Assembly (NCBI RefSeq): GCF_002846575.1 | Contig: NZ_PJND01000007.1 | Coordinates: 1,116,001 to 1,180,000, forward strand | Length of the DNA: 64,000 nt | Direction: 5' to 3' | Source of the DNA: Flavobacterium lindanitolerans | Lineage (GTDB): Bacteria; Bacteroidota; Bacteroidia; Flavobacteriales; Flavobacteriaceae | Part shown: piece after piece, positions 50,594 through 60,432 of the stretch | Layout: the number at the start of each line of letters is the position of its first letter | Numbering within the stretch: the first letter of the stretch is position 1 | Translations under genes and position numbers: made by a program | The notes under the pieces: generated by a model | Seen by the model: the letters and a program-made list of their open reading frames with translations, nothing else | The model's database searches: none | What the model was told of the DNA's origin: nothing

Positions 50594-51778
50594 TTAAGCT
50601 AAAACTTCTTTGATTCTTCGCAAGGCTTCTGTGAGCAGTTCTTCGCTGGTTGCGTAAGACAAGCGGATGCAGTTTGGGTTTCCAAACGCATCACCGGTTA
50701 CAGTAGCTACGTTGGCTTCTGCTAAAAGATACATAGAAAAGTCGTCAGCATTTTTGATTTCAGTGCCACGCAGTGTTTTTCCAAAAAAGGAAGAAACGTC
50801 CGGGAAAACATAAAAGGCACCTTCAGGAACATTTAGCTTTAGGCCCGGAATTTCCTTAATGAGTCCTACTACTAAATTTCTGCGGTTTTTAAAAGCGGCC
50901 ACCATGTCATTTAATACGCTGGGGTCCGCATCAACCGCTGTGATTGTTGCTCTTTGCGCTATTGAATTAGCACCGCTTGTTACCTGTCCCTGCATTTTAG
51001 TACAGGCTTTTGCAATAAATTCCGGAGCACCAATATATCCGATTCTCCATCCGGTCATGGCAAAAGCTTTAGCCACACCATTCACAGTTACGGTTCTGTC
51101 AAACATTCCCGGAATAGAGGCAATGCTACAAAATGTGCCCGAAAAGTTAATATGTTCGTAGATTTCGTCGGCTACTACAAAAATATCAGGATGTTTTTCC
51201 AATACTTTTGCCAATGCAGTCAGTTCTTCGCGGCTGTATACAGAACCGCTCGGATTGCATGGCGAGCTGTACCAAATCATTTTTGTTTTTGGTGTAATCG
51301 CTTTTTCAAGTTGTTCCGGCGTAATTTTGAAATCACTTTCTACGGTAGTAGGAACTTCTACCGGAATACCACCCGACATTTTGATGATTTCGTAATAGCT
51401 TACCCAGTAAGGAGCAGGTAAAATTACTTCGTCACCGTCGTTCAGCATTACTTGTGCAACGTTATATAAAGATTGTTTGGCACCTGTTGACACGACAATG
51501 TTAGCAGGTGTATAATTAAGATTGTTATCTCTTTTAAATTTTCTGCATATCGCTTCTTTCAGTTCAGCATAACCGTCTACAGGCGTGTAGGTGCTGTAGT
51601 TTTCGTCAATTGCTTTTTTTGCGGCTTCTTTGATGAAGTCAGGCGTATTAAAATCAGGCTCACCTAAGCTCAGGCTGATGATGTCTTTTCCCTGGGCTTT
51701 TAATTCTCTTGCCAATGCTGCCATTGCCAAGGTTTGCGAAGTTGATAATCTGTTGATTCTATCCGATAAATGATTCAT
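50594..51778 (-). CDS. Class I aspartate-type aminotransferase (PLP)
   Basis: A 394-residue PLP enzyme of the type I, subgroup I-gamma family. Motifs: SLGEPDFNTPDFI at the N-terminus, APYWVSYYE, SSPCNPSGSVYS (phosphate and carboxylate binding), VADEIYEHI, and the Schiff-base lysine in VTVNGVAKAFAMTGWRIGY. It likely transfers amino groups between aspartate or another amino acid and 2-oxoglutarate; the exact donor is not readable. The desaturase gene lies 29 bp upstream on the same strand, and the pair may share a transcript. Confidence 0.93.
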   Translation of the reverse strand: MNHLSDRINRLSTSQTLAMAALARELKAQGKDIISLSLGEPDFNTPDFIKEAAKKAIDENYSTYTPVDGYAELKEAICRKFKRDNNLNYTPANIVVSTGAKQSLYNVAQVMLNDGDEVILPAPYWVSYYEIIKMSGGIPVEVPTTVESDFKITPEQLEKAITPKTKMIWYSSPCNPSGSVYSREELTALAKVLEKHPDIFVVADEIYEHINFSGTFCSIASIPGMFDRTVTVNGVAKAFAMTGWRIGYIGAPEFIAKACTKMQGQVTSGANSIAQRATITAVDADPSVLNDMVAAFKNRRNLVVGLIKEIPGLKLNVPEGAFYVFPDVSSFFGKTLRGTEIKNADDFSMYLLAEANVATVTGDAFGNPNCIRLSYATSEELLTEALRRIKEVLA

Positions 51779-51807
51779 GAAAAACGTATTGTTTATATTT
51801 TAGTCAA

Positions 51808-52902
51808 TTATGCCATTGCTGGATTCTGTCCTAATTCTTTCAAGTGTCTGAAGTGGGCTGCTACTGCACCTCGCATGGTCTTGAATTCATGGTAAGGCAG
51901 ATTGCATTCTTTTGCTGTCTGTTTTACGATTTCAGCAATTTTTCCGTAATGAACATGGCTGATATGTGGAAAAATATGATGTTCTATCTGGTGGTTTAAT
52001 CCGCCGGTAAACCAATTAACGATTTTGTTTTTTGGAGCGAAATTGGCTGTAGTATACAGTTGGTGGATAGCCCAGGTATTTTCAATTTCTCCTTCGTCAT
52101 TTGGAACAGGATTAGCTGTTTCTTCTACTACGTGTGCCAACTGGAAAATAATGCTTAAAATCAATCCGGCTGTATAATGCATCACCAGAAATCCTAAAAG
52201 AACTTTCCACCAGGAAATTCCTAATATCATTGGAAGTGCCAGCCATATGGAAATGTAGATGATTTTTGTGATAACCAAAACGGTCCATAATTTGACAGGG
52301 CTTTGAGGCTCGCCATAGGAAAGTTTTCTTCTGAGGTAGTTTTTCATCTGTCTGAAATCGGTTGTGATTGCCCAGTTGAATGTTAGCAAACCGTATAAGA
52401 AAACAGAATAGTAGTGTTGGAATTTATGGAATCTGTGCCATTTTGCATCTTGTGTGAAACGGATGATTTTTCCGGCATCCAAATCTTCATCATGTCCGTG
52501 AATATTGGTATAGGTATGGTGAAGGACATTGTGCTGTACTTGCCAGTTGTATACGTTTCCTGCCAGAATGTATATGCTACCTCCCATAATTTTATTAAGC
52601 CATGATTTATTGGAATAAGAGCCGTGATTTCCATCATGCATCACATTCATACCTACTCCGGCCATTCCGATTCCCATTACGATGGACAGCAAAAGCATAA
52701 GCCAAAAAGGCATGTCCAGAGCCAATATCAGGAAATAAGGAGTTAGAAAAAGGCTGAACATGATAATCGCCTTGAGATGCAATTTCCAGTTTCCGGTTTT
52801 TTTGATGTTATTTTCCTTGAAATAATTGTTGACGCGAGTGTTTAGGGTCCTAAAAAATTTCAAGCTGTCATTTTTGGAAAACGTTGGAATTGTGGTATTC
52901 AT
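51808..52902 (-). CDS. Membrane acyl-lipid/acyl-CoA desaturase
   Basis: A 364-residue integral-membrane di-iron desaturase. Four or more transmembrane segments lie around 45-95 and 205-250. The three histidine boxes are visible: HDGNHGS, HNVLHHTY, and NHQIEHHIFP; the third is of the type with H replaced by Q in its first position, characteristic of front-end or delta-6-like enzymes. It inserts a double bond into fatty acyl chains, important for membrane fluidity at low temperature. The regiospecificity cannot be assigned. Its promoter-like site is at 52936-52943. Confidence 0.92.
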   Translation of the reverse strand: MNTTIPTFSKNDSLKFFRTLNTRVNNYFKENNIKKTGNWKLHLKAIIMFSLFLTPYFLILALDMPFWLMLLLSIVMGIGMAGVGMNVMHDGNHGSYSNKSWLNKIMGGSIYILAGNVYNWQVQHNVLHHTYTNIHGHDEDLDAGKIIRFTQDAKWHRFHKFQHYYSVFLYGLLTFNWAITTDFRQMKNYLRRKLSYGEPQSPVKLWTVLVITKIIYISIWLALPMILGISWWKVLLGFLVMHYTAGLILSIIFQLAHVVEETANPVPNDEGEIENTWAIHQLYTTANFAPKNKIVNWFTGGLNHQIEHHIFPHISHVHYGKIAEIVKQTAKECNLPYHEFKTMRGAVAAHFRHLKELGQNPAMA

Positions 52903-52935
52903 ATGGTAATTTATAATTAATCAAAATAAAGTCTT

Positions 52936-52943
52936 CAAAGGTA
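52936..52943 (-). promoter_or_regulatory. Possible promoter -7 element of the desaturase
   Basis: Minus-strand TACCTTTG matches TAnnTTTG about 34 bp upstream of the start codon. No strict -33 TTG is present. Confidence 0.45.
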
Positions 52944-53000
52944 AAGATTCTTGCTTATGTAAACGGATAAAAACCTAAAAAATTTCAATCTGAAAATGTT

Positions 53001-53008
53001 TACTTTTG
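53001..53008 (+). promoter_or_regulatory. Promoter -7 element of rsmG
   Basis: TACTTTTG matches TAnnTTTG. It lies inside the longer version of the rsmG reading frame (from 52996), so it supports the start at 53023 and a leader of about 8-10 nt. Confidence 0.55.
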
Positions 53009-53022
53009 TGAAAATTTTAAAA

Positions 53023-53652
53023 ATGGAAGAAATTCTAAAATATTTCCCTAATCTGTCTGATATTCAGAAGCAGCAGTTTGAAAAATTAGAGGAACTTTAT
53101 CACGATTGGAATGCAAAAATAAACGTTATTTCACGTAAGGATATTGATGAATTGTATACAAAACACATACTGCATTCTTTGGCAATTGCAAAAATTCAGG
53201 AGTTTGAGCCGGGGACTTCTATTCTGGATGTGGGAACAGGCGGTGGTTTTCCCGGAATTCCGTTAGCTATCCTTTTTCCGGAAACCCAATTTTACCTGAT
53301 TGATGTTATTGGGAAAAAGATAAAAGTGGTGCAGGCAGTTGCTGAAGCTTTAAAACTGGAAAATGTAAAAGCCGAACAGATTCGTGCAGAAAATGTCAAG
53401 GGAGATTTTGATTTTATCGTTAGTCGTGCCGTTACCAACATGCCTGATTTTGTGAGCTGGGTAAGGCTAAAAATCAAAAAACAGCAGAAACACGAACTCA
53501 AAAACGGAATTTTATATCTGAAAGGCGGCGACCTGACAGAAGAATTAAAAGATTTTCCAAAAGCTACGGAATATAATATTTCCGCTTTTTTTGATAATGA
53601 ATTTTTTGAGACTAAAAAAGTGGTTCACTTACCATTAAAGTATAAGGGATAG
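53023..53652 (+). CDS. rsmG: 16S rRNA (guanine527-N7)-methyltransferase
   Basis: A 209-residue SAM-dependent methyltransferase that modifies G527 of 16S rRNA. The SAM motif is SILDVGTGGGFPGIPLAILFP, preceded by HILHSLAIAKI, and DFIVSRAVTNMPDFV follows. I chose ATG 53023 (MEEILKYFPNLSD), not the longer frame from 52996, because a promoter element lies at 53001-53008 and the first nine residues are not family-like. Length is normal. The downstream 85 bp contains degenerate repeats, then a terminator. Confidence 0.96.
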   Translation: MEEILKYFPNLSDIQKQQFEKLEELYHDWNAKINVISRKDIDELYTKHILHSLAIAKIQEFEPGTSILDVGTGGGFPGIPLAILFPETQFYLIDVIGKKIKVVQAVAEALKLENVKAEQIRAENVKGDFDFIVSRAVTNMPDFVSWVRLKIKKQQKHELKNGILYLKGGDLTEELKDFPKATEYNISAFFDNEFFETKKVVHLPLKYKG

Positions 53653-53737
53653 TTGGCAATAGTTTATAGTTGGTAGTGGATAGTGATTAGTTAATAGGTG
53701 CTGAGATTCTAAGTCGCTAAGCGAAAAGGCATAAAGT
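53653..53737. repeat. Degenerate repeat remnants downstream of rsmG
   Basis: This stretch carries AGTTTATAGTTGGTAGTGG, which resembles the clpP-clpX inverted repeat arms (17029-17074), and CTAAGTCGCTAAG, a short internal repeat. Both look like degraded copies of intergenic repeat families. No ORF is seen. Confidence 0.4.
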
Positions 53738-53775
53738 AAAAAGCCGAATCTGAATTCAGATTCGGCTTTTTTTAT
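53738..53775. terminator. Bidirectional terminator between rsmG and pruA
   Basis: A perfect palindrome of AAAAAGCCGAATCTGAATTC and its complement at 53738-53773 (some extra A/T) with flanking A and T tracts. It ends the rsmG region and, on the minus strand, pruA. Confidence 0.88.
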
Positions 53776-53826
53776 GTGTGGTCAAAAATCTTTAAATCTT
53801 TCGACTTTACAACTTTCGACTATCTA

Positions 53827-55452
53827 CTACCCAAGAAATGGATATCTGTAGTCAGTTGCAGGAATAAATGTTTCTTTGATGGTTCTTGGAGAAACCCAAC
53901 GAAGTAGGTTCAAAATAGAACCGGCTTTGTCGTTTGTTCCGGAAGCTCTCGCGCCACCAAAAGGTTGTTGTCCAACAACCGCTCCGGTTGGCTTGTCATT
54001 GATGTAGAAGTTTCCGGCAGCGTTTACCAGGGCTTTTGTAGCAACATCAATCGCAAAACGGTCTTGAGAGAAGATAGCACCAGTTAAGGCATAAATTGAA
54101 GTTTCGTCAACCAGTTTAAGTGACTCTTCCCATTTAGCGTCTTCATAAACGTATACTGTCAATACAGGTCCGAACAACTCTGTCTCCATAGTGTCGTATT
54201 TTGGATTGGTAGTAACAATTACCGTTGGTTCAATAAACCATCCTTTAGATTTGTCATAACCACCACCAACAATTACTTCAGCTTCAGATGATGCCTTGGC
54301 TTCATCAATAGCTTTAGCTAATTTATCGAATGATGATTCTGAGATTACTGCAGAAACAAAGTTTGAAGTGTCTTCCGGTGAGCCCATTTTGAATGATTTT
54401 ACATCAGCAACCAGACGGTCTTTTACAGCATTCCAGATGGAAACAGGAATGTAAGCTCTTGAAGCAGCCGAACATTTTTGTCCCTGATACTCAAAAGCAC
54501 CGCGTGTTAATGCTGTTGCTACTTCAATCGGATTTGATGAAGGGTGTGCCCATACGAAATCTTTTCCTCCGGTTTCACCCACAATTCGAGGATAGGTTTT
54601 GTACTTGCTGATATTTTGTCCAATTTTTGCCCACATGCTGTTGAATACACCCGTTGAACCCGTAAAGTGGATTCCGGCAAAATCAGGACTGTCTAAAATG
54701 GTATCCGTAATCATTCCTGAATCTCCGGTAATCATGTTGATGACGCCTTTTGGCAATCCTGCTTTTTGGAAAACTTCCATGATTACATTTGCCGAATAGA
54801 TTTGAGTTGCAGAAGGTTTCCATACTACCACGTTACCCATCAAGGCAACACATGAAGGAAGGTTTCCTGAAATGGCTGTAAAGTTAAAAGGTGTAATAGC
54901 ATAAACAAAACCTTCTAGCGGACGGTGCTCCAAACGGTTCCAGATTCCTTCTGAAGAAACAGGCTGCTGAGCATAAATTTCAGTCATATACTGCACGTTG
55001 AAACGCAAGAAATCAATGAATTCACAAGCGGAATCAATTTCTGCCTGGTGAACGGTTTTTCCTTGGGCTATCATAGTTGCCGCATTGATTTTAGCGCGGT
55101 ATGGACCCGCCAATAATTCAGCAGCTTTTAAGAAGATAGCAGCTCTGTGTTCCCATGGCATGGTAGCCCATTTTTTACGCGCTTCTAAAGCTGATGCTAT
55201 AGCTTTTTCTACAAGAGCTTTGTCAGCCTGGTGGTATTGACCCAAAGTATGTTGGTGGTCAAATGGAGGGAACAGTCTTTTGGTGTCTCCGGTTTTGATT
55301 TCCTCTTCACCAATAAACAAAGGGACATCAACAGTTGAATTATATAATTCTTTATACGTTTTTAAGATTTGTTCTCTTTCTGGACTTCCCGGAGCGTAAG
55401 ACTTAACTACTTCGTTAACCGCTTTAGGGACATTGTAAATTCCTTTTGGCAT
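53827..55452 (-). CDS. pruA: L-glutamate gamma-semialdehyde dehydrogenase (P5C dehydrogenase)
   Basis: A 541-residue aldehyde dehydrogenase that oxidises glutamate semialdehyde (from proline catabolism) to glutamate with NAD+. The catalytic glutamate is in RIVGETGGKDFVW and the cysteine in YQGQKCSAASRAYIP; FNFTAISGNL and FTGSTGVF are cofactor segments. The length matches the single-domain P5CDH type, so the proline dehydrogenase half is not fused. The promoter-like site is at 55496-55503. apaG lies upstream on the same strand after 150 bp. Confidence 0.95.
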   Translation of the reverse strand: MPKGIYNVPKAVNEVVKSYAPGSPEREQILKTYKELYNSTVDVPLFIGEEEIKTGDTKRLFPPFDHQHTLGQYHQADKALVEKAIASALEARKKWATMPWEHRAAIFLKAAELLAGPYRAKINAATMIAQGKTVHQAEIDSACEFIDFLRFNVQYMTEIYAQQPVSSEGIWNRLEHRPLEGFVYAITPFNFTAISGNLPSCVALMGNVVVWKPSATQIYSANVIMEVFQKAGLPKGVINMITGDSGMITDTILDSPDFAGIHFTGSTGVFNSMWAKIGQNISKYKTYPRIVGETGGKDFVWAHPSSNPIEVATALTRGAFEYQGQKCSAASRAYIPVSIWNAVKDRLVADVKSFKMGSPEDTSNFVSAVISESSFDKLAKAIDEAKASSEAEVIVGGGYDKSKGWFIEPTVIVTTNPKYDTMETELFGPVLTVYVYEDAKWEESLKLVDETSIYALTGAIFSQDRFAIDVATKALVNAAGNFYINDKPTGAVVGQQPFGGARASGTNDKAGSILNLLRWVSPRTIKETFIPATDYRYPFLG

Positions 55453-55495
55453 ACTGATTTGTTTTTATATTTAATAATATCAAATTTTTGCACGG

Positions 55496-55503
55496 CAAAG
55501 ATA
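55496..55503 (-). promoter_or_regulatory. Possible pruA promoter -7 element
   Basis: Minus-strand TATCTTTG matches TAnnTTTG, 44 bp upstream of the pruA start. No strict -33 TTG is present. Confidence 0.45.
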
Positions 55504-55602
55504 CGAAATGAATGGGGAACTTTGAAAGAATTACCATTTTGATAACAATCATGCAGGTACTCTTCCGGATTTATGGAATTTATAATTTTTTACAGACTTA
55601 GG

Positions 55603-55989
55603 CTAATTCAGGGCGAACGGCGCACTTAGTCTGAAAGTAGGAACAATAACCCTGAAACTTTTTGTTGAGGTAAAATTAATCATATTGAAATAGCCTTTCA
55701 TAGCGCCAAAAGGAGAGGAGAGAAGACAACCTGAACTGTAGGTGTGCGATTCGCCAGGTTTAAGAACCGGTTTTTTTCCAATGACGCCTTCACCATCAAC
55801 AAAGTCTTTGTTGTTTAAGGAATCAAAGATTTCCCAATGGCGGGACATTAGCTGTACGGAATCCTTGCTGTGGTTTTCAATGGTGATTTCATAACTAAAG
55901 GCAAAATGAATCTTATAGTTTTTGAAGTAAGTTCCTTCAAAACTAGTCAAAACAGAAATTTTAATACCTCGAGTTATTTGCGTAACCAT
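55603..55989 (-). CDS. apaG: ApaG domain protein
   Basis: A 128-residue protein with the ApaG/F-box A immunoglobulin-like fold. Conserved parts: FAFSYEITIENHSKDSVQLMSRHW and EGVIGKKPVLKPGESHTYSSGC, then SPFGAMKGYF. ApaG is linked by name to Co2+/Mg2+ handling and to diadenosine tetraphosphate metabolism in other bacteria, but its true biochemical role is unclear. It lies between pruA and the T9SS plug gene on the same strand; I see no functional link. Confidence 0.93.
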   Translation of the reverse strand: MVTQITRGIKISVLTSFEGTYFKNYKIHFAFSYEITIENHSKDSVQLMSRHWEIFDSLNNKDFVDGEGVIGKKPVLKPGESHTYSSGCLLSSPFGAMKGYFNMINFTSTKSFRVIVPTFRLSAPFALN

Positions 55990-56091
55990 AGAATGCTAAT
56001 AATGTTTCAAAAGTACAAATTTATCCTATTGGATTGGCGTTTTTGTTGCTAAATTTTGCTTAATGGTTTTAAAAACAGTTTTTTAGCTTTT

Positions 56092-57342
56092 TTAATTTAC
56101 AATATTTTCGGAATTGGCAGTTCCTCTTCCAATCACTTTGTCATATCTTTCATTAATACCCCGATAATAAACAATTACCTGATAGTTATTTTCGGTTTGG
56201 TAAAAATTACCATCAACGGCATTGGCATGGTCTATTTTGCCTTTTTTATCTGCAATGACATATTGGTAATTGGTAAATCCTTGTTTGATTACAATTGCTT
56301 TTTCATACATGCCGGTTTTCTGGTTGAAATCCATTCGGTTTTCCTCATTCAGGGCATAATTGTTAAACATTCCATTAATATAGATGTCGCTTTTTCCAAA
56401 ATAGTTCGGAGCATCTAATGTGAAATACACCCAGGCATAGTCGGCTTCTATTTCATTATTTTGGGTATTAAAATTACGGACTACAAAATTTCCGTTGACA
56501 TCCGGATAATAAGTATATACCTGATTGGCTCTTGCTCTGTTAATGTAAAGATGCGGTTCGTAAAGATCTTTTGCCCTCACATAATTGATGTTGTTGACAA
56601 CAGCCCTGATTTCCTTATTGTCGAAATATAAGAATTCATTGCCGGCCCAAAATTGTGTTTCTTTATCGTATTTGTAAATCAAGTCATTTCCGATGGTATA
56701 TTGCGGTTTGATATTGTAGATGGCTTCCTTAAACTGCCCGTTTTGCAATAGCATAACCTTCACACTTTGCAGCGGATTGATAAACGTAATGGAGGCCGAC
56801 TTAATAGCAAAGTCAAGATTGTGCATGTAATTGATGTCGCGTACATCCCGGGCTCTTTTTATCTGTAAAGGAACCGACACCTGGTCTTCATACAGGATGA
56901 ATTTTCGTGAAAAAACAACATCCCTGTCTTCATTCAATATTTTGATGATATAATTACCGCTCACCCTAAACTGTGTAAATTTATTTGGAAATGGGAGTCG
57001 GTAATGGGAGTAAAGCTGTAACGTATTAAAGGAATTTTCGTAATCCTGTATTCGCTGGTTGTCAAATCCCTGAATGTATTCGCTTTTGACCAGTTGTGAC
57101 GGTGTCCAATCATAATTGCAGTGTACAATTTCATAATAATAATTGGCTTCATTTCCATAAAGGTCATCAAATTGCAGTTGGAATCCTTCCTGAAGATTGA
57201 ATATTGGAATTACATTTTGCCCGTTTTGGACAAATGAAACAGTTTTTATGTTGAATGGCGGGTCGATTTCATTTTGAACTTGTGCTGTGACAAGACCGGA
57301 GAACAGGCAGGCCAGCAAAATAATAAAATAATTCTTCTTCAT
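56092..57342 (-). CDS. Type IX secretion plug protein (DUF5103)
   Basis: A 416-residue secreted protein of the DUF5103 family, now identified as the periplasmic plug of the T9SS translocon. It has a signal peptide (MKKNYFIILLACLFSGLVTAQ), then the family opening EIDPPFNIKTVSFVQN and the repeated beta-sandwich segments, with EFLYFDNKEIRAV and EADYAWVYFTLDAP. In the SprA translocon, the plug keeps the pore closed on the periplasmic side when idle. The core T9SS genes (sprA, gldK-N, porV) are not in this window. The upstream gene is a divergent M16 peptidase. Confidence 0.9.
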   Translation of the reverse strand: MKKNYFIILLACLFSGLVTAQVQNEIDPPFNIKTVSFVQNGQNVIPIFNLQEGFQLQFDDLYGNEANYYYEIVHCNYDWTPSQLVKSEYIQGFDNQRIQDYENSFNTLQLYSHYRLPFPNKFTQFRVSGNYIIKILNEDRDVVFSRKFILYEDQVSVPLQIKRARDVRDINYMHNLDFAIKSASITFINPLQSVKVMLLQNGQFKEAIYNIKPQYTIGNDLIYKYDKETQFWAGNEFLYFDNKEIRAVVNNINYVRAKDLYEPHLYINRARANQVYTYYPDVNGNFVVRNFNTQNNEIEADYAWVYFTLDAPNYFGKSDIYINGMFNNYALNEENRMDFNQKTGMYEKAIVIKQGFTNYQYVIADKKGKIDHANAVDGNFYQTENNYQVIVYYRGINERYDKVIGRGTANSENIVN

Positions 57343-57553
57343 CTGTCGGAAAGATTTTCGGATTTATATAATAACAAATATAAGACAAATAAAATTGTGC
57401 GAGAATTATGCCAAATTTCTGAGAAGTAGAAAAACAAATAAAAATAGCCCTAAAATAACAGATATTGTATAAAATGTGTTAAATATTTTACAATAAATAG
57501 GTGGGTTTCTAGTTATAATTTTAGTTTTATAACTCAAATAAATAACAAACCTA

Positions 57554-60364
57554 ATGAAACATTACAGCAAACTATTCGTGCTTCTGTTGGCCTTTCCAGT
57601 GTCAATTTTTGCACAGGAACTTAAAGGCGATGGTCCAATTCCGTTTGACCCCTCTGTGAAGACAGGAAAATTAGAAAACGGATTGACCTATTACATTAAG
57701 AGAAATGCAAAACCGGAAAACAAGGTAGATTTAAGACTTGTCATCAATGCAGGTTCTATTCTTGAAAACGACGACCAGCAAGGTCTTGCGCATTTTATGG
57801 AACATATGTGTTTTAACGGAACCAAACGTTTCCCGAAAAACAAACTGGTAGATTATTTGCAAAGCATAGGTGTTAAGTTTGGTCAGCACTTGAATGCTTA
57901 CACCAGTTTTGATGAGACTGTTTATTTTCTTCCAATTCCTTCTGATGACCCGGAAAAACTGGAGAAAGGTTTCCAGATTCTGGAAGACTGGGCTTTCAAT
58001 GCTGTTCTGACACCGGAAGAGATTGACAAGGAAAGAGGAGTGGTTTTGGAAGAGTACCGTATTGGACTTGGAGCCGGTAAAAGAATGATGGGGCGCTATA
58101 TGCCAAAAATGATGTACAAATCGCATTATGCAGAACGTCTTCCAATTGGTAAAAAAGAAATCCTTGAGAACTTCAAATATGACAAACTAATCAATTTCTA
58201 CAAAGATTGGTACCGTCCTAATTTGATGAGCGTTATTGTGGTGGGAGATATTGATGTGGCTGCAATGGAAAAGAAAATCAAAGATCATTTTGCGGCCTAT
58301 AAGAATCCTAAAAACGAAAAACCAAGAAAGATTTTTGATGTGCCAAATCACAAAGAAACTTTTGTAGCGGTTGAAAGCGATAAAGAAGCTTCTGCTGCGC
58401 AGGTACAGTTGATTTATAAAGATTATGAAAATGCAAAGCCGGTCGTAACTGTAAATGACTTTAGAAAATCGCTTGTAGAAGGTTTGTATTCTACTATGAT
58501 TAACAACAGATTAAACGAGCTAACCAATTCTCCTACACCTCCATTTACTTATGGATATTCCTATCATGGAGGAACATGGGCGAGAACGAAAGAGGCTTAC
58601 CAGTCTTTCGCAATGTCGCAGGAAGACAAACAGGTAGATGCCTTAAAAGTTTTGGTTACAGAAAACGAGAGAGTTAAAAAGTTTGGTTTCACACAAGGTG
58701 AATTGGAACGTGCCAAATCAGAAATCCTGGCGAATATCGAATCTGATTATAACGACAGGGACAAAACAGAATCCCGAAGATTTGTGGGAGAATATCAATC
58801 GCATTTCTTGCAAAAAGAGCCGGTTCCGGGTATTGAATGGACTTACAATGCAACGAAAAAACTATTGCCTGCTATCGAATTGAAGGATGTAAACAGTTTG
58901 ATTAAAGACTATGTGAAGGAAGATAACAGAGTTGTGATTTTGACAGGTCCGGAAAAAGACGGGTTGAAAAAACCGACAGAACAGGAAGTATTAGGAGCAT
59001 TAAAAGTGAATACAGCCGAGATTACTCCATATGCAGATTCAGAAGTGGCATCGAGCCTTCTGAGAAAAGAGCTGAAGCCGGGAACCATTGTCAAAAAAGA
59101 GAAAAATGACAAAATAGGAACAACAACACTATTTCTTTCCAATGGTGCAAAAGTAACCTACAAGAAAACCGATTTCAAAAATGATGAGGTTTTGATGGAT
59201 GCTGTTAGCTTTGGAGGAACAAACCTGTATTCGGTTGACGAGTTGAAGAAAACACAATTCGCAAATGGTGGATTGACTCAGGCAGGTTTTTCCGGATTGA
59301 AAGAGAATGACATCAATAAATTTATGTCTGGAAAAGTAGCAAACGTAAATCCATATATTGGAAATACAACCGAAGGACTTAGAGGAAGCGCTACGCCAAA
59401 AGATTTGGAATATCTGTTCCAGATGACTGTGGCTTATATTACAGATTTGAATTATGACAAAGATGCCTTCGAAGGTTATAAGCAAAAGCAATCTGCATTT
59501 TTCAAAAACATGGCATCACAGCCTGGTTTCTTCTTCCAACAGGAATTATACGGATACCTGCTTAAAGACAACCCAAGATTCTTTGGTATGATACCGGACG
59601 AAAAAGCATGGGAAACTACAGATTACCAATTGGCTTATAACAAATACAAAGAGCGTTTTGCAAATGCTGCAGATTTTGAATTTTTCTTTGTAGGTAATAT
59701 AGATGATAAAAAGATTGAAGAGTATTCTGCAAAATATCTGGCTGCTTTGCCGTCAAATGACAAGAAAGAAAAGGCTGTTGATGTTGGTTACAGAATGCTT
59801 AAAGGCGAGCATAAGAAAATTGTAAATAAAGGTACAGACCCAAAAAGTACGGTTAACATCATGTTCTATGGTGATGCAGTATATAGCCCGAAAGAAGCTT
59901 TGGCAATGCAGGCGCTGGGTGAAGTGCTTTCTATTAAATTGGTTGAAGAATTGAGAGAGAATGAAAGTGGCGTATATGGAATCAGTGCCAGAGGAAGCAT
60001 GAGTAAAGTTCCAAATGGTTCTTATAATTTCTCAATTAACTTCCCATGCGGACCTGATAATGCTGAAAAACTTACGGCTTCTGCGTTAAGAGAATTACAG
60101 AAAATAATTGATAACGGACCACTGCCTGCCGATGTAACGAAATTCAAGGAGGCTGAACTGTTGGATTATAAAAAAGATATTAAGGAAAACAGGTATTGGC
60201 TGTCTAATTTTAACCGCTCTTATGTTAACGGAACCAATCCGGAAGACATCTTGAAAGTAGAAGAGAAGGTGAATGCAATCACTGCAAAAGACATCCAGGA
60301 TGTAGCGAAAAAGTATCTTACAAAAGATAAGGTTGTGGGTATATTAATGCCTGAAAAAAGCTAA
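57554..60364 (+). CDS. M16 family zinc metallopeptidase, exported
   Basis: A 936-residue two-half pitrilysin-type protease. A signal peptide (MKHYSKLFVLLLAFPVSIFA) directs it to the periplasm or beyond. The inverted zinc motif HxxEH is H80, E83, H84 in GLAHFMEHMCF; the third ligand glutamate lies in VVLEEYR (about residue 164). The second half (from about 480) is a diverged, inactive copy with no such motif. M16 enzymes degrade peptides inside a closed chamber; the substrate is unknown. It ends at a palindromic terminator. Confidence 0.94.
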   Translation: MKHYSKLFVLLLAFPVSIFAQELKGDGPIPFDPSVKTGKLENGLTYYIKRNAKPENKVDLRLVINAGSILENDDQQGLAHFMEHMCFNGTKRFPKNKLVDYLQSIGVKFGQHLNAYTSFDETVYFLPIPSDDPEKLEKGFQILEDWAFNAVLTPEEIDKERGVVLEEYRIGLGAGKRMMGRYMPKMMYKSHYAERLPIGKKEILENFKYDKLINFYKDWYRPNLMSVIVVGDIDVAAMEKKIKDHFAAYKNPKNEKPRKIFDVPNHKETFVAVESDKEASAAQVQLIYKDYENAKPVVTVNDFRKSLVEGLYSTMINNRLNELTNSPTPPFTYGYSYHGGTWARTKEAYQSFAMSQEDKQVDALKVLVTENERVKKFGFTQGELERAKSEILANIESDYNDRDKTESRRFVGEYQSHFLQKEPVPGIEWTYNATKKLLPAIELKDVNSLIKDYVKEDNRVVILTGPEKDGLKKPTEQEVLGALKVNTAEITPYADSEVASSLLRKELKPGTIVKKEKNDKIGTTTLFLSNGAKVTYKKTDFKNDEVLMDAVSFGGTNLYSVDELKKTQFANGGLTQAGFSGLKENDINKFMSGKVANVNPYIGNTTEGLRGSATPKDLEYLFQMTVAYITDLNYDKDAFEGYKQKQSAFFKNMASQPGFFFQQELYGYLLKDNPRFFGMIPDEKAWETTDYQLAYNKYKERFANAADFEFFFVGNIDDKKIEEYSAKYLAALPSNDKKEKAVDVGYRMLKGEHKKIVNKGTDPKSTVNIMFYGDAVYSPKEALAMQALGEVLSIKLVEELRENESGVYGISARGSMSKVPNGSYNFSINFPCGPDNAEKLTASALRELQKIIDNGPLPADVTKFKEAELLDYKKDIKENRYWLSNFNRSYVNGTNPEDILKVEEKVNAITAKDIQDVAKKYLTKDKVVGILMPEKS

Positions 60365-60382
60365 ATCTTGATTGGATTAAGC

Positions 60383-60417
60383 AAAAAGCCTGATGGATTT
60401 CCATCAGGCTTTTTTAT
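60383..60417. terminator. Bidirectional terminator between M16 peptidase and methyltransferase
   Basis: AAAAAGCCTGATGG (60383-60396) pairs with CCATCAGGCTTTTT (60401-60414) around ATTT; A and T tracts lie on both sides. Confidence 0.88.
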
Positions 60418-60432
60418 GGTATTCGGTTATTG